This document shows, in pieces, positions 1-11,096 of a stretch of DNA of 64,000 nucleotides (position 1 is the stretch's first letter; every line of letters begins with the position of its first letter). The stretch lies in NCBI GenBank assembly GCA_932521035.1, contig OW051497.1, positions 3,968,001 through 4,032,000 of the forward strand, written 5' to 3'. This DNA is from Oscheius dolichura. Taxonomy: Eukaryota; Nematoda; Chromadorea; Rhabditida; Rhabditidae. Both the position numbers and the translations under genes were made by a program. The notes beneath the pieces are model-generated. The model was given only the letters and a program-made list of their open reading frames with translations, ran no database searches and had not been told where the DNA came from.

Positions 1-1
1 T

Positions 2-2222
2 GATTACAACCTCACCCTGAGAGATATTGTAATGGGAGTCAATTTGCACGAATATGGAAATTATTATGAACAGTCAGCCAACCAATTCTTTCAGGTGAAG
101 GGAAGAAAGGGAACTAATGGCAATGGGTTTCAGGATGTGGAAGCAAGGATATTTAGGATTGACAGATCAGTCGAATATGAAGACGCCTTCTACAACAAGG
201 AACTGGGATACTGGAAGGTGACAAACAAGCTGACAACATTGTATGGCTCGCTGGATGTCAATGTTCGTCTTCTCGATATCTACCGTGTTGTCACGTTGAT
301 TGTGAGTGAGCTGTTAATTGGTTCATACTGCTTCTCAGCAACCCCCTTTTGTGCAGTACACAAACAACCCAGAAGTTCCCTACGAAGGATACTGCATCGA
401 CTTGATGAATATGATAGCTGCCGAGCTTAACTTTACGTATACCATCTACGAAGTGGAGGACGGAAGCTTCGGTGTCATCGACGAGAACGGCAACTGGAAT
501 GGGTTAATAGGAGCTGTGGGTAAGCATAGCCGAGTTATAAAATAACCCGACCCAGTTTCCGGATCAGCTGATATCGCATTAGCTCCTCTTTCGGTTATGG
601 CAGAGAGGGAGAATGATGTTGATTTCACAGTACCCTACTACGACCTGGTTGGAACTACGATCTTAATGAAGAAACCTGACGTTGAATACAGCCTCTTCAA
701 GTTCATGCAGGTACTGACTTTAGCCGATTCTAAAACAATAACACCCTACAGGTGCTTGAGTGGCCCGTGTGGTTGAGTATTGTAGGAGCGTACATTCTAA
801 CTTCTCTCTTGCTTTGGGTTTTCGACAGATTCAGTCCTTACTCATATACAAACAACCGGGAGAGGTGAGAAATTAGGGTTTCTCATCTGTTTGTCAGATA
901 CAAAGAAGAACACGAGAACCGAGTGTTCAGTCTGAAAGAGTGTTTGTGGTTCTGTATGACATCATTAACACCACAAGGTTCGATAGCAGACGTTTGCAGA
1001 GAAGTAGTTGTTCAGGAGGAGGAGAAGCCCCCAAAAATATATCGGGTCGCCTTGTCGCAGCCACGTGGTGGTTGTTTGGGTTCATTATCATCGCTTCCTA
1101 TACTGCTAATCTAGCTGCCTTTCTAACTGTATCCCGTCTGGAGCAACCTATCAGGTACAGCAGATGTGAAACATAAAAACTTAAACACAGTTCATTGGAC
1201 GATCTTGCAAAGCAGTACAAAATAGAGTATGCGCCAATCCAAGGAAGCGCATCGGAAACGTATTTTAGAAGGATGGCCGAGATCGAAGAACAATTTTACT
1301 TGTAAGATCTTTCGTGGCTAGAATAGTGTTACAGGATATGGAAAGAGATGTCGTTGAACGAGAGCATGTCCCCACGAGACAGAGCAAAGCTGGCCGTTTG
1401 GGATTACCCAGTCTCGGACAAGTACACCAACATGTGGAGGTTTGGCTGGTTGGATTAATCGACTCTTTTGATTTAGGTATATGCAAGAGTCTAAACTTCC
1501 TCCGACGATGGATGCCGCCATTGAGAGAGTGTTGACTTCTGTAGACGGGTTTGCTTTCATAGGTTGCTTAGAACATCTGCTATTCAACAAGGTGAGATCA
1601 TTTAGGTGATGCAACAGAGATCAAGTACGCTACTTTGACAAACTGTAAGTTACAACAAGTCGGCACGGAGTTCTCAAGGAAGCCTTACGCCATAGCTGTC
1701 CAGACAGGCCATCCTCTAAAGGACCCAATATCTAGCGCGTAAATAAGAACCGAATCCCCAAAAACGATTCTATTCCAGGATTCTTATGCTGTTGAATCAG
1801 AGAAAGTTAGAAACCTTGAAAGACAAATGGTGGAATCAAAACCCAAATAAGGTGTGGCCAATTCGCTAAAACTCTCTAGGGGGTCGTTATAGGTAAATTG
1901 CCCCGTCTCCTCGGATGAAAGTGATGGGATTTCCATTAAAAACATTGGAGGAGTATTCATCGTAATCCTGGCCGGCATATTTCTTTCCATCTGCACTTTG
2001 GGAGTAGAATATGTCTTCTACCGGTAAACACTTAACTGTACTGCCAAGAACATATTCAGAAGGAAACTGAAAAAAGAGCAGGATCAAAAGGAAGCGCTCG
2101 ATTCGCCAAACGGAACCGATCAGAGAGATTCTTACTCTAGTAGCTCAACTTCCACGCTACCTCCCCCGCCGCCACCGACTTCAATCCACAACGCATTCCA
2201 AAACGAAGCATTTCAATACTAA
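2..2222 (+). CDS. IR25a-type ionotropic glutamate receptor, 5' truncated
   Basis: Ligand-gated cation channel subunit of the plasma membrane, closest to arthropod IR25a coreceptors (nematode glr-7/glr-8 group). The window opens inside the amino-terminal domain. Spliced exons then give S1 ([20 protein letters not shown]), M1 ([18 protein letters not shown]), a pore with [13 protein letters not shown], and M3 with [13 protein letters not shown]2 and M4 ([20 protein letters not shown]) follow, then a short Ser/Pro-rich tail ending FQY-stop. Ligand-site positions look kept: Arg in MAERE, Thr in ASETYF, Asp in VWDYPV. I read introns at 302-338, 520-555, 711-751, 865-897 and 978-1015, plus four or five more after 1150; all are 33-45 nt. 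The real start lies upstream of the window. The ORF reads through with no frame damage. Family assignment is strong; orthology to IR25a rests on remembered family motifs. Confidence 0.9.
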
Positions 2223-2351
2223 CCAAATACTGACCGATATGAATAAAGTGCCTTTACGTAGAATGTGTAATAAAACCGGAAAAGCAATTCAAATGATGAG
2301 ATTTACAGCTCAAGGAGCTATTGTTGCCACGAGGACCCAACGAGTTTCGGG

Positions 2352-3299
2352 ATGCCCCATATGGCCGGCTCGTTATTCAATTTGCCGAATGAGCAATATA
2401 ACGGTAACAACGCTGGGCGCCTTCTCTTTGTGCTGTGTCTACTCCTGAGACGTTGCCATGTCTATCCAGTCAGGTTCGACTAGACCCCTCTACCCTACTC
2501 TTTAATCTGTTCTAGATGAAATGGGTTCCCCCTACTTCTCCGACTCGCCCTTAAACTGCTTTGTGTTCGACTATAGTGTTGATGATCCAGACTACCAGAA
2601 ATTGACGAAGGCGGAAAGGAGAAAAAGGAGAAGGGCCACCCCAAAATACAGAAACCTACACGCTACCAGGGAAAGGTAAGTTGTTCCTTGTAGGCACCCC
2701 TTCCCATCGCCAACATTTCGACGTCGTCTCGATGACAGACTGATTAATTAGTAATATGATAAGGTATTCCCACAGTTTTTTTCTGCAATCTGATTGGCGA
2801 ATTGCATCAGCAACGACTGTGATTCTCGCCTTTTCTCCGATATCGCTGAATTCTCGAATAGTCCAGTCCCGATAAGATAATCAAAGAAGGAAGATAAATA
2901 TGGCTAAACTAGCTAGCCAAGCCGGTTTTTAAAACGGAATTTGGCAAATGCTGACCATTCCTGAAACATTTCGACAGTGCCCTTTCTATTTTTGGCGACT
3001 TGTTATTAACGATCCATGCACAGTAAGCGCCGCGTGCAAGAATTTCCGCAGGAAAAAATCATCTGAGGCGCCTGAGCGTTTTCATGAGCTGAGATAAAAA
3101 TGCCAGGCGGCGGAACTTGTTGATCATGTCACAAAAATAAGATTTCAGAATTCGTGTGGAATCCTTCAACATCGCGTTTGCTCAGCTGCGCGCCCTGTTG
3201 CCAACTCTTCCAGTGGAAAAGAAGCTCTCCAAAATAGAAATTCTCCGCTTATCTATCGCTTATATCAAGTTTTTGGATAACCTGCTAAGACTAAAATAA
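2352..3299 (+). CDS. NHLH/HEN (hlh-15-like) bHLH transcription factor
   Basis: Nuclear class A bHLH factor of the NHLH1/2 (NSCL, Drosophila HEN1, C. elegans HLH-15) family, which acts in neuronal differentiation. Exons 2352-2403, 2516-2675 and 3149-3299 give about 120 residues. The N terminus is short ([14 protein letters not shown]). A basic region follows ([20 protein letters not shown]), then helix-loop-helix [20 protein letters not shown] and [19 protein letters not shown]. The 473-nt intron splits RER|IRVE inside the basic region/helix 1. The protein ends a few residues after helix 2, as is usual in this family. The start is the first ATG giving an in-phase splice to exon 2; the frame is open a little further upstream. 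The TAA stop lies within an AATAAA signal, implying an extremely short 3' UTR. Confidence 0.88.
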
Positions 3300-3300
3300 A
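3295..3300 (+). promoter_or_regulatory. AATAAA polyadenylation signal overlapping the bHLH stop
   Basis: AATAAA spans the TAA stop at 3297-3299 of the bHLH gene. The motif is seen directly; its use is inferred. Confidence 0.45.
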
Positions 3301-3408
3301 CATCTTATCATTATGTTTTGGAAGTAGCTTGTGACAGTTTGTTGACATTCTCAACGTTCTCTTCTGTTTAAACGCTGTTTCACCACTTCAATGAGAAATT
3401 GGAATTAA

Positions 3409-3417
3409 TATAAAAGG
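3409..3417 (+). promoter_or_regulatory. TATA box (TATAAAAGG), probable core promoter of the SAM synthetase gene
   Basis: A perfect TATAAAAGG lies 110 bp after the bHLH stop. About 80 nt downstream there is a strong donor (GTAAGT at 3499). The matching acceptor is the TTCCAG ending at 4400, 12 nt before the SAM synthetase ATG. I infer a non-coding first exon starting near 3440 and a 902-nt 5'UTR intron (3499-4400). Open frames inside this stretch show no protein-like features. Confidence 0.55.
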
Positions 3418-4412
3418 CCGTGGCTTTTAAAAGATGCATGTCTCATCCCTTCTGTTCACTGCTTCCTACACCTCATGGCTTCTATGGTATATCCGTGGGT
3501 AAGTCCCGCTCTGCGACGTTACAGAAATTTCGGTGCAATACAATAAACAGCCCACGCTCACGGTCGGGTAAAAATGATCACGCCATACCAGCTATCAAAA
3601 AAAGCAAGCTGGATGTTCTTTGGCTGGCTGCCGCTGAATTCAATGCCCTTTTTTGTCCGTTTCTGTCCGGAAACCTGTTTTTCAAATCTCATCATCACTC
3701 TTTTTTTGCGGGGGATTATCCGTCATCAGACAAGCGTTGGCCGTTGCCCTCGAACGCGATAACAGTTCGCGTTGCTTGGCTTCGAAGCTGAACAAAAGAG
3801 TTGCTGTTTATTTCCTAATCCCCCTATCACATGCCCTCTCCTCTTTATATGATACCGTTTCAATTAGCTGCACCTCGTTTTTCTTTTGTAATTTCTATAG
3901 CTCTTCTTCCCCACTATTTCCCGTTTTCGTGCATAAAAGGATACAGATTATAGGCAGAGGTGGGCGTTTCCATTTAGTCGACAGGGACGGTCGTCCTTCG
4001 GGTGGCTGCTCACTTTTTCTGCCGTAATCCTTCAAATCCGACACCTATGGTGTTAAAGGAACCATTTCATGGCATCTGCTCTTTGGACTCTGCGATAGCC
4101 ACCGTCGTCCCATTTTAACAATTGCCTGATAAGGGAGAAAGGTCTTATCACCCGAAACGGGAGCCTGCCCATCCAGTCAGAACATGTCTGGGACGCGGAG
4201 ACGACACCTTGACCCGGCTTCTCCAAAAGTATCAATCACTGACCATTGTCTCGCCTCTTGTGTGCGCGCTTGATTCTATCCTAGGCCCTTGGTTCCCGGA
4301 ATCGATTTTATGGCCTGTCTCTATCTGATAGGCGTTTAAGGTCGCGCGTCCCTTTTTTTCTTTACGTGTATTAAAGACAAAGTCATTCTGTCCGTTCCAG
4401 GGTACACACGCG

Positions 4413-5997
4413 ATGGTTTCCACGTTCCTCTTTACCTCTGAGTCCGTCTCTCAGGGACATCCTGACAAGATGTGCGATCAGGTAACATTTCTCCCAACAC
4501 ATTTTTAAGCTTTAGATCTCTGACGCGGTTTTGGATGCTCATCTTACTCAGGATCCCAATGCCAAGGTGGCTTGCGGTTTGTGAATTGAACAGAGTCCAC
4601 TATCGCCCGTATTACAGAAACTGTGACCAAAACTGGAATGATCATGCTCTGTGGAGAGATCACCTCAAAGGCCAACGTCGACTACCAGGTCCTGGTACGC
4701 AATGTCGTAAAGAAAATCGGATACGACAGCTCAGACAAAGGTGAACTCTTGATAGATTTATCGGGTATCGATTTTGCTGAAAAGGCTTCCAGATTGTTAT
4801 CTCTTTGAACTTAGACGTGAACAATGGCGCACTACCTTGCTTCAGTCGTGTCACATGGGGTTACCAAATTTCCGATGATATTACGTCACCTGTCGCTCAC
4901 CGCATGATTTTCAGGATTCGATTACAAGACCTGTAACGTACTGGTTGCACTTGAACAGCAATCCCCTGAAATTGCTGCCGGAGTTCACGAGAAGAAGGCC
5001 GACGACGATGTCGGCGCTGGAGATCAGGGTCTTATGTTCGGATATGCTACCGACGAGACCGACGAAGCCATGCCTCTGACCCTGATGCTTGCTCACCAGC
5101 TCAACAACAAGCTCCACGAGCTCCGTCGCAGTGGAGACCTTTCCTGGGTTCGCCCCGACTCCAAGACTCAGGTAACCACAATCGCTCTATTTGCCAAATG
5201 ACTTTATTCAGGTTACTATCGAATACGGATTCGATGGAGGAGCTTGTGTGCCCAAGAGAGTCCACACTGTCGTTATCTCCACTCAGCACAACCCTGAAAT
5301 CAGCCTTGATGACCTCCGTCGGGAGCTGAAGGACAAAGTGGCCCTGGCTGTCATTCCCGCCAATCTTCTCGACGATAGTACCGTCTTCCACTTGAACCCT
5401 TGCGGAGCTTTCACCGTCGGAGGGCCCCAAGGAGATGCTGGACTCACTGGCCGTAAGATCATCGTCGATACTTACGGAGGATGGGGGGCCCACGGTGGCG
5501 GAGCTTTCTCTGGAAAGGACCCCACTAAGGTCGACCGATCTGCTGCTTATGCCGCTCGCTGGGTAGCCAAGAGCTTGGTCAAAGCTGGAATTTGCAGGCG
5601 ATGCCTTGTTCAGGTAATCCGGAGGTCTCCCCCCTATTGAAGATTAATTATAGGTCTCCTATGCTATTGGAGTAGCCCAGCCCCTTTCTGTTATGGTCTT
5701 CTCTTTCGGAACTTCCGGCCTTTCTGAGGGAGAACTTCTCCAAATTGTAAACGATAACTTCGATCTCCGCCCCGGCAGAATTATCAAGTAAGCTTCCTAC
5801 TGTATCAATATTACCAGCTGAATTACAGGGATCTTAACCTCAAGAGGCCCATTTATGAGCCCACGGCCGAAAATGGCCATTTCGGACACGCCAACTTCCC
5901 CTGGGAGCAGGCTAAGCCCCTTAAGGTTTCCCCTGAACTCCTTGCTAAAGCTAAGAATTTGGTCCGAGCTGATGTCAATGGAGCCATCGCCCACTAA
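4413..5997 (+). CDS. sams: S-adenosylmethionine synthetase (methionine adenosyltransferase)
   Basis: Cytosolic enzyme making S-adenosylmethionine from methionine and ATP, the main methyl donor supply. Seven exons (4413-4481, 4516-4576, 4618-4740, 4915-5171, 5212-5613, 5654-5787, 5829-5997) join in phase to give 404 residues, the family's usual length. Diagnostic motifs are present: [20 protein letters not shown] near the N terminus (ATP and metal site), [15 protein letters not shown] (MAT signature 1) and [20 protein letters not shown] (signature 2, P-loop-like). The C-terminal domain is complete, ending in VNGAIAH. Introns are 34-41 nt except one of 174 nt. Codons favour C-ending synonyms more than the neighbours do, typical of a highly expressed gene. 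An AATAAA lies at 6101. Confidence 0.97.
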
Positions 5998-6100
5998 AGT
6001 GATATTCTCCTTTCTCCTGAATTGTACCACACTTTCTATCCCTAACACTTCACGAGATTATATTTCAGTATTCCACATGGTTATCTTTGAGACATTGCAA

Positions 6101-6106
6101 AATAAA
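6101..6106 (+). promoter_or_regulatory. AATAAA polyadenylation signal of the SAM synthetase gene
   Basis: AATAAA lies about 104 nt after the stop at 5997, before the convergent TRAPPC12 gene on the other strand. Confidence 0.5.
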
Positions 6107-6237
6107 TTTTGCTTAAATATAAATATTTATGTGAAAGACAACTCTGACATAGTTCACAACATTATGCCGCACCAACCCTTGCACCTGTAACCGAGTGGAA
6201 TAGTATAAATAAATAAATATAAGTAAGTTAATCTCAT

Positions 6238-7743
6238 CTAGTCTTCTAGGTCGCGTAGAAGACAGTCCTTCTGAGCAGCCGGCAGTCCCAGCTCCGACAT
6301 CGACCGTATATTTGTCATGACGTATTCGGGAATAGGCTGGAAGTAGAGCTAATTTAAAAGAAGGGTCCATAATCCTACCTTATTACATCTGCTGAGCAAC
6401 TGAACCCCCTCAACCGCTTTTCCTGTGTAGAGACAAGCAATCCCTGCGGTGTTTGGTACCTGGAATAGAATGCTGACGACTATTATCAGATCCTCTTACA
6501 GTTTTCCGTTTGTCATCGGCTTTATTCAGTCGTTGTACGTATTCCGTGGCATGAGAATGCGCTCCAAGAAACATCGCCCGCAATGCCCTACAGTAATATA
6601 AATAAAGAATCAAGAATGGGATTACTTGTGTAACAGCAAATCGTTTGTTTTGATGCCGCTGTTTGCCGCCTCCAATAGTTGCTGATTCGCCGTGGTGTCG
6701 TCTCCGACGGTTAATGACATTCTCATCATTTCAAAGCATATCTTCTCCTGCAAGCTGCATACAATTAATTTGAGATAAAAACTACCCTGCTCGAAGGGTC
6801 AGCTTCTTTTTTAGCTTTTTGAAGAACATCCATAGACTGGCGGACTTCCTAAACATTTTGAAAGCATTAAAGAAAGTAACGTGACGTACTCCTAAGGAAA
6901 ACAACAGTCTTGCGTGTATTTTTTCCACAGCAATGAGTCTTCTTTGCCACAATTTGAGAGAAGTCTCGGGAAGTTTCTCTCCGAGATCTTTAATAACCTA
7001 TAAAAAAGATATCAATAAAATGAGTAAGTAAGAGCATACCCAGTTAACGTCACTCCTCAGTTTTTCTATTCTTTCCAAAGCTTTCCAAGGAAATGGAGTA
7101 AACCGCAAGATTTCGGCGTGGATTAATCTCAGACCGAACGGAACCATTGAGCCCTTCCTGTTCATTTGGGGATAATACTGGTAGAACAGGTCAGGCGCGT
7201 CCAGGTCTTCAAACGCCGTCATTTCTTCTATCGCCTGTGGATACATCTTCAAAAGCATCAACAATTGAAAACGTAGAGTCCAAAGCTATAATCTTATAAG
7301 GAACAATAGGACCACTTTATTACCGCAAGTGTTTGCTCACTGTTTGTGCTTGTTCTTCCAATTTTGCTCAGACCTTGCCCCATTTCTGATAACAGCACAG
7401 TTGTTGCATTAAACGCCAGTTCCACTTGGTTATTTTTCTAAAGATCAACTATAAAAGAAGTCTCAATAATTACCAGAAGAGTTGAAAATCCTTTAGCATT
7501 GAGTTCCGGAGATACTTGACCAAAATGGTCGTTGAAAAAAGCTTCGTATTCCTCCCATTTTCTCGCACCCATTCTTTCGTCCGTTTTCAAACCTGGCATA
7601 GTATAACACATTCCAAATTTCTTAGTATCTATTGCCGACTAAAAATATGTTTTTAACATAAAATGTGAAAAATGTACCTTCAACCGCTGGGACTCAGGAA
7701 AATGATATAGAAACCCGTCCTTCTCCCAGTTCACCGTTAGCAT
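6238..7743 (-). CDS. TRAPPC12: Trafficking protein particle complex subunit 12 (TRAPPC12)
   Basis: TPR-containing subunit of the metazoan TRAPPIII tethering complex, acting in ER-Golgi and autophagy membrane traffic. Exons separated by introns of about 40 nt encode a TPR-type helical protein. The strongest signature is at 7000-7260: FEDLDAPDLFYQYYPQMNRK followed by GSMVPFGLRLIHAE, matching the vertebrate DLDQPDLYYEYYP...GSMVPF block. Later exons carry NTAGIACLYTGKAVEGVQLL and PEYVMTNIRSMSELGL, corresponding to the family's C-terminal TPRs. The protein ends LLRDLED-stop. I chose the ATG at 7741-7743 (MLTVNWEKDGFLYHF). This leaves a protein much shorter than the roughly 735 residues of vertebrate TRAPPC12, lacking its long N-terminal region; an upstream exon may be missed. 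It is followed upstream by myotrophin with only 260 nt between coding regions. Confidence 0.85.
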
Positions 7744-8003
7744 CTTCAATATTTTATTAAAAAAATGAATGCTCTTTTCATGTACTGTCCAAGTTTAAAC
7801 TCATTTTTGAGAAAAAAGAAAGTGATTAAAGCGGCGATAGGTTTATTAACACACGTAAGCTCGTGGAAGTTATACACAACAAGGAAAATCCATCACAGGA
7901 ATGCACACGGTTAAATAGCAGAGGTAACAACAAAAGCTATATAATTAAGTAGAAATAAACATAAACTAAACAAGAATAAAGCTGGTGGGAATACTCTCTA
8001 GGA

Positions 8004-8497
8004 TCACTTCTGAAGCAATCCGCGAATCTCCTCAACTTCGGAACAATCAATAAGCGGCGTTCCGTCTGGAGCTACTAGATCCTTCTTTGCCCCCTAAAAA
8101 GTATAACTGCCAATTAAAAAACGAGGATCGAACCTTAGACAGAAGTATCTTGACACACTCTATATGACCTTCCCAAACCGCAGTTAACAAAGGACGAATG
8201 CCGAAGTCGTCGCCTGCCTGAAAAAGTTCTGTTCGTGCAAAAAAGTGTTGAGGAACTGGAGACTAATGCCAGTGAAAACAGACCTCGACATCGGCCCCTG
8301 TATCAACCAGGAACTGTACAATAGCAGGGTGGCCGTAATCAGAGGCCAGATGGAGAGCAGTCCGGCCATTATTGTATTTCTCATTGACGTTATCTTTAGT
8401 CTAAAGAAGATAAGGCTAAATACGGGAGCTGTCTCACTATGTGCCCTTTTACAACTTCGATGTCGCCAGTCTTTACAGCCCATGGGATTGACTCCAT
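8004..8497 (-). CDS. MTPN: Myotrophin (V-1), ankyrin-repeat capping-protein inhibitor
   Basis: Small cytosolic ankyrin protein; family members bind and inhibit actin capping protein. Four exons (8438-8497, 8284-8400, 8134-8217, 8004-8093) join in phase into 116 residues, against 118 in vertebrate myotrophin. It opens with MESIPWAVKTGDIEVVKGHI. Ankyrin repeats follow with NNGRTALHLASDYGHPAIVQ, DFGIRPLLTAVWEGHIECVK and ILLSKGAKKDL. It closes with the family tail (APDGTPLIDCSEVEEIRGLL). The ATG is preceded by a good acceptor (CTTCAG), so a 5'UTR intron or trans-splice site is possible. Introns are 37-66 nt. Confidence 0.92.
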
Positions 8498-9155
8498 TTC
8501 TGAAGAGAAGGGAATTAACAAGAAGCAAGGTAAAGAGACTGAGATTTATTATGAGACTAGAGATAAGTAAGGCAATATGAGAAAGGATACCGATCATCAA
8601 AAATACAGAAACAGTCGGCAAAAGGGGCTAAGTGGGTGGTCACTTTGCAGAGTCGCGATCGATCACATAGCGAGTCCAGCTCTGGTAACCGCTTGTCAAC
8701 AGAACGCGCTGCCGATATTGGGAGGGACGCGCGGAAGGCAATTAATGGAACGACAGCCCGAGGAACAGAGAACATAACAGCATAGGACACCAATGCTGGA
8801 TAATGAAAGGGAATATGTTACGTATAATTGAAAAAGTGTGGGATATGGTAATTATCTGCTGGCTCGAGCGCGGGATCGACCCGTTGGGAACCGAGCGCGT
8901 TTGGATGTAGCTGGCGGTTGGACGGCATCGCTGCTTTTCCTCTTCCTTGACTGGTTAGCCATTGGAGAAGGCTCGTTAGCTGGAAATTAACAACTTTTGC
9001 AGTGGAAAAAAGGCTAACATACCGGCTCGCGGAGGTTTCCACGCTGGCAGCCATGACGGTACGATATGGTGAGATCTTTGGGAGGGTTCCTTGTCAAGAA
9101 GCGCAAAGAGAAGAACTCTATAAGCTATAAGTCTGATAACTAACAAAATAACTGG
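8498..9155. other. Intergenic stretch between myotrophin and the 9.2-10.9 kb gene
   Basis: About 660 nt. Open frames on the minus strand at 8557-8793 and 8818-9054 have no recognisable domain. One fragment around 8860-8970 encodes a short Arg/Lys/Ser-rich peptide starting MANQSRKRKSSD, but I cannot splice it to an upstream start. It is most likely 5' UTR or promoter of myotrophin. Confidence 0.4.
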
Positions 9156-10895
9156 TTACCCTATATTGAGTCTTCGTTTCAACTGGGGCTGCTTCGCATC
9201 TTTGTTTTCGCAGAACTTCTTGTTCAATTCCGTTTTCAACGATTCAGTTTCTGTTCTTAACCTTTGTAAGACCTGCTTGGCTCTGAAATATTTCACAGTA
9301 TAACAAATAAAAAGTAGATAACTGAGGCTCCCAGCGATTGCTTTCTGCTTTAAACTGCTCCCGTTTGTTCGCTGCTGGTAGAATGTCGTATGCCAGCAAG
9401 AGTAACTTCTCAACATTGTCAATCTAAATATGGGCGTACAGTATTTCTGATGTCATAGCCTACCATGGTTTCATCAGTTTTCTTATTCGAGCATAAAAAC
9501 TTTAAAGCATTCTTTACGGCTGCAAAATAGTCGGCATAGATCTGGCCGTTGATGGCTTCATAGTTTGACTGTTCGATATATTTGAACGATAGGGAGCCAC
9601 TTTTTCTCTGGGTTAAAAATGTTATCTTCTGAAATTAAAAAAGGTTATATAAACATAGACACAAACGACATACTTCAAGCAGCACAGGCGACAGCTCTTC
9701 GGGGAGAAATTGATGGGCTATTCCAATAAAATCACAAAGAGTGTTCCACGCGGCTATGTTTGCCCCCTCGATCCATTTACTGATAGCCACGGCAAAACCG
9801 ACGGCTCGCTCGAGTTCTTCCGAAGTCCGTTGTGCTCCAAGCAACTGAAATACAAGTAATAAGGTTAAATTAAATGTCAGACTTACTTCCTGAAATAACA
9901 CATAACAGTCAAGGCTCTTGTTCGTGTACAGTCCATCCAAAACATCTCGCTTCTCTTCTCGGTTTGAGAAAAACGAAGTCTGCAGCATGGCCTTCAGGAT
10001 ATCTTCTATTGCATTTAAATCATTCTGTTCGACTTCTTCGAGTAACTGCAATAAATATATTTCGTAATTAGTACATAAGTTACCTTTTTGTAAACGCCTT
10101 GAACAAACTTTTTCAATTTGTCTCCAGCAGTTCCGTACTTTTGCAGTTCTTCGTCGAGTATTTGAAGAAGGATCAGTTTTCCTTTTCTGGTTCCGTCTAC
10201 CGCTTCTTTGGTGTCAACGCTACCAAATTCGTCGGTTTTCGAAAATCTTTCGATAATTTGTGGGAAAACAGAGAAAGCTTCTAGAAAAATAAAGAGTGAA
10301 AAATAAAATGAGATTGGCCTACCTATATGAGTCCCCATAATTTTTCTCAATGATCTCTTCGCCATAGAAGACTCCTCATAACCATTTCCCAGAATCACTG
10401 CTAATGTTTCTACAATCTATAACAGAAAGGATATATTGGAGCTAATGGGCATACCTTTGATATTTCCTTGGCGAATACGCACAGAGACGGGAAGCTGTCG
10501 CAAACCAGTGGCCTCACCTTAATTCCGTATGTATTATATTTACGTTGTCAGCTTACCTTTGCTGCTTTTTCGTCATTTATAAAACTTAACATAAAGTTTA
10601 ATGTCTCAGAGACTCGGTTACTTTGTACCACTGCTTCTGACTTCTGTTCGCATATTCTGAACGGAAAAATAAGTGAAAACAATACGAAAATCTCACTTTA
10701 CAACTGATTTTATCAGGAATTTCTTGTCTCTTACAGATGTACATTTCATATTTAACAGTCTATCATATTGTTCAACATCCTAAAAAACATCCTATGCAGA
10801 AAGGCCGTAAAACCCACGAAAGTTGGAGATTTTTTCAAACTTGCGACAATATCGTCTATTTCCTCCTCCTCAAGTATGACTTCGTCCAATTCCAT
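9156..10895 (-). CDS. Unidentified alpha-helical protein, possibly ARM/HEAT-like
   Basis: I do not recognise the family. About ten exons with short introns encode a soluble, largely helical protein of roughly 450 residues. It starts MELDEVILEEEEIDDIVASL after a TTCTAG acceptor and ends in a basic tail, KQPQLKRRLNIG-stop. Internal stretches such as LILLQILDEELQKYGTAGDK, ERAVGFAVAISKWIEGANIA and FAAVKNALKFLCSN have the amphipathic pattern of helical repeats. The last 60 residues look like a coiled coil (AKQVLQRLRTETESLKTELN). There is no signal peptide or membrane segment. One splice between exons 2 and 3 (near 10.65 kb) needs a weak acceptor to stay in frame. The gene is divergent from ZDHHC16, with only about 200 nt between start codons, so the two probably share a promoter region. 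Confidence 0.7.
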
Positions 10896-11096
10896 AGTGT
10901 CTAGAATATAACGAGTGTCATGTGCGAAGGAAAGCAAACATAATCTGAATAAAAAGGGTGAGTGACCAGTGCTGAGTGGGCAAAAATCGATACCAAATCT
11001 CCTATTGCCGCCTGCGTTCGGTTGACCCGCCGTCTACGCTGTACTTTTTAATTGCAAACGTTTTTGTGTAATATACTCATTTTCAGGGAACGGTAT

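Noticed and set aside
3420-4027. Overlapping plus-strand ORFs of up to 124 codons
   Set aside because: They fall in the inferred promoter and leader intron of the SAM synthetase gene, show no domain or composition of a protein, and overlap in different frames.
8557-9054. Two minus-strand ORFs upstream of myotrophin
   Set aside because: Splice phases do not give a continuous frame from a start; only a short basic peptide is left. Probably leader sequence.
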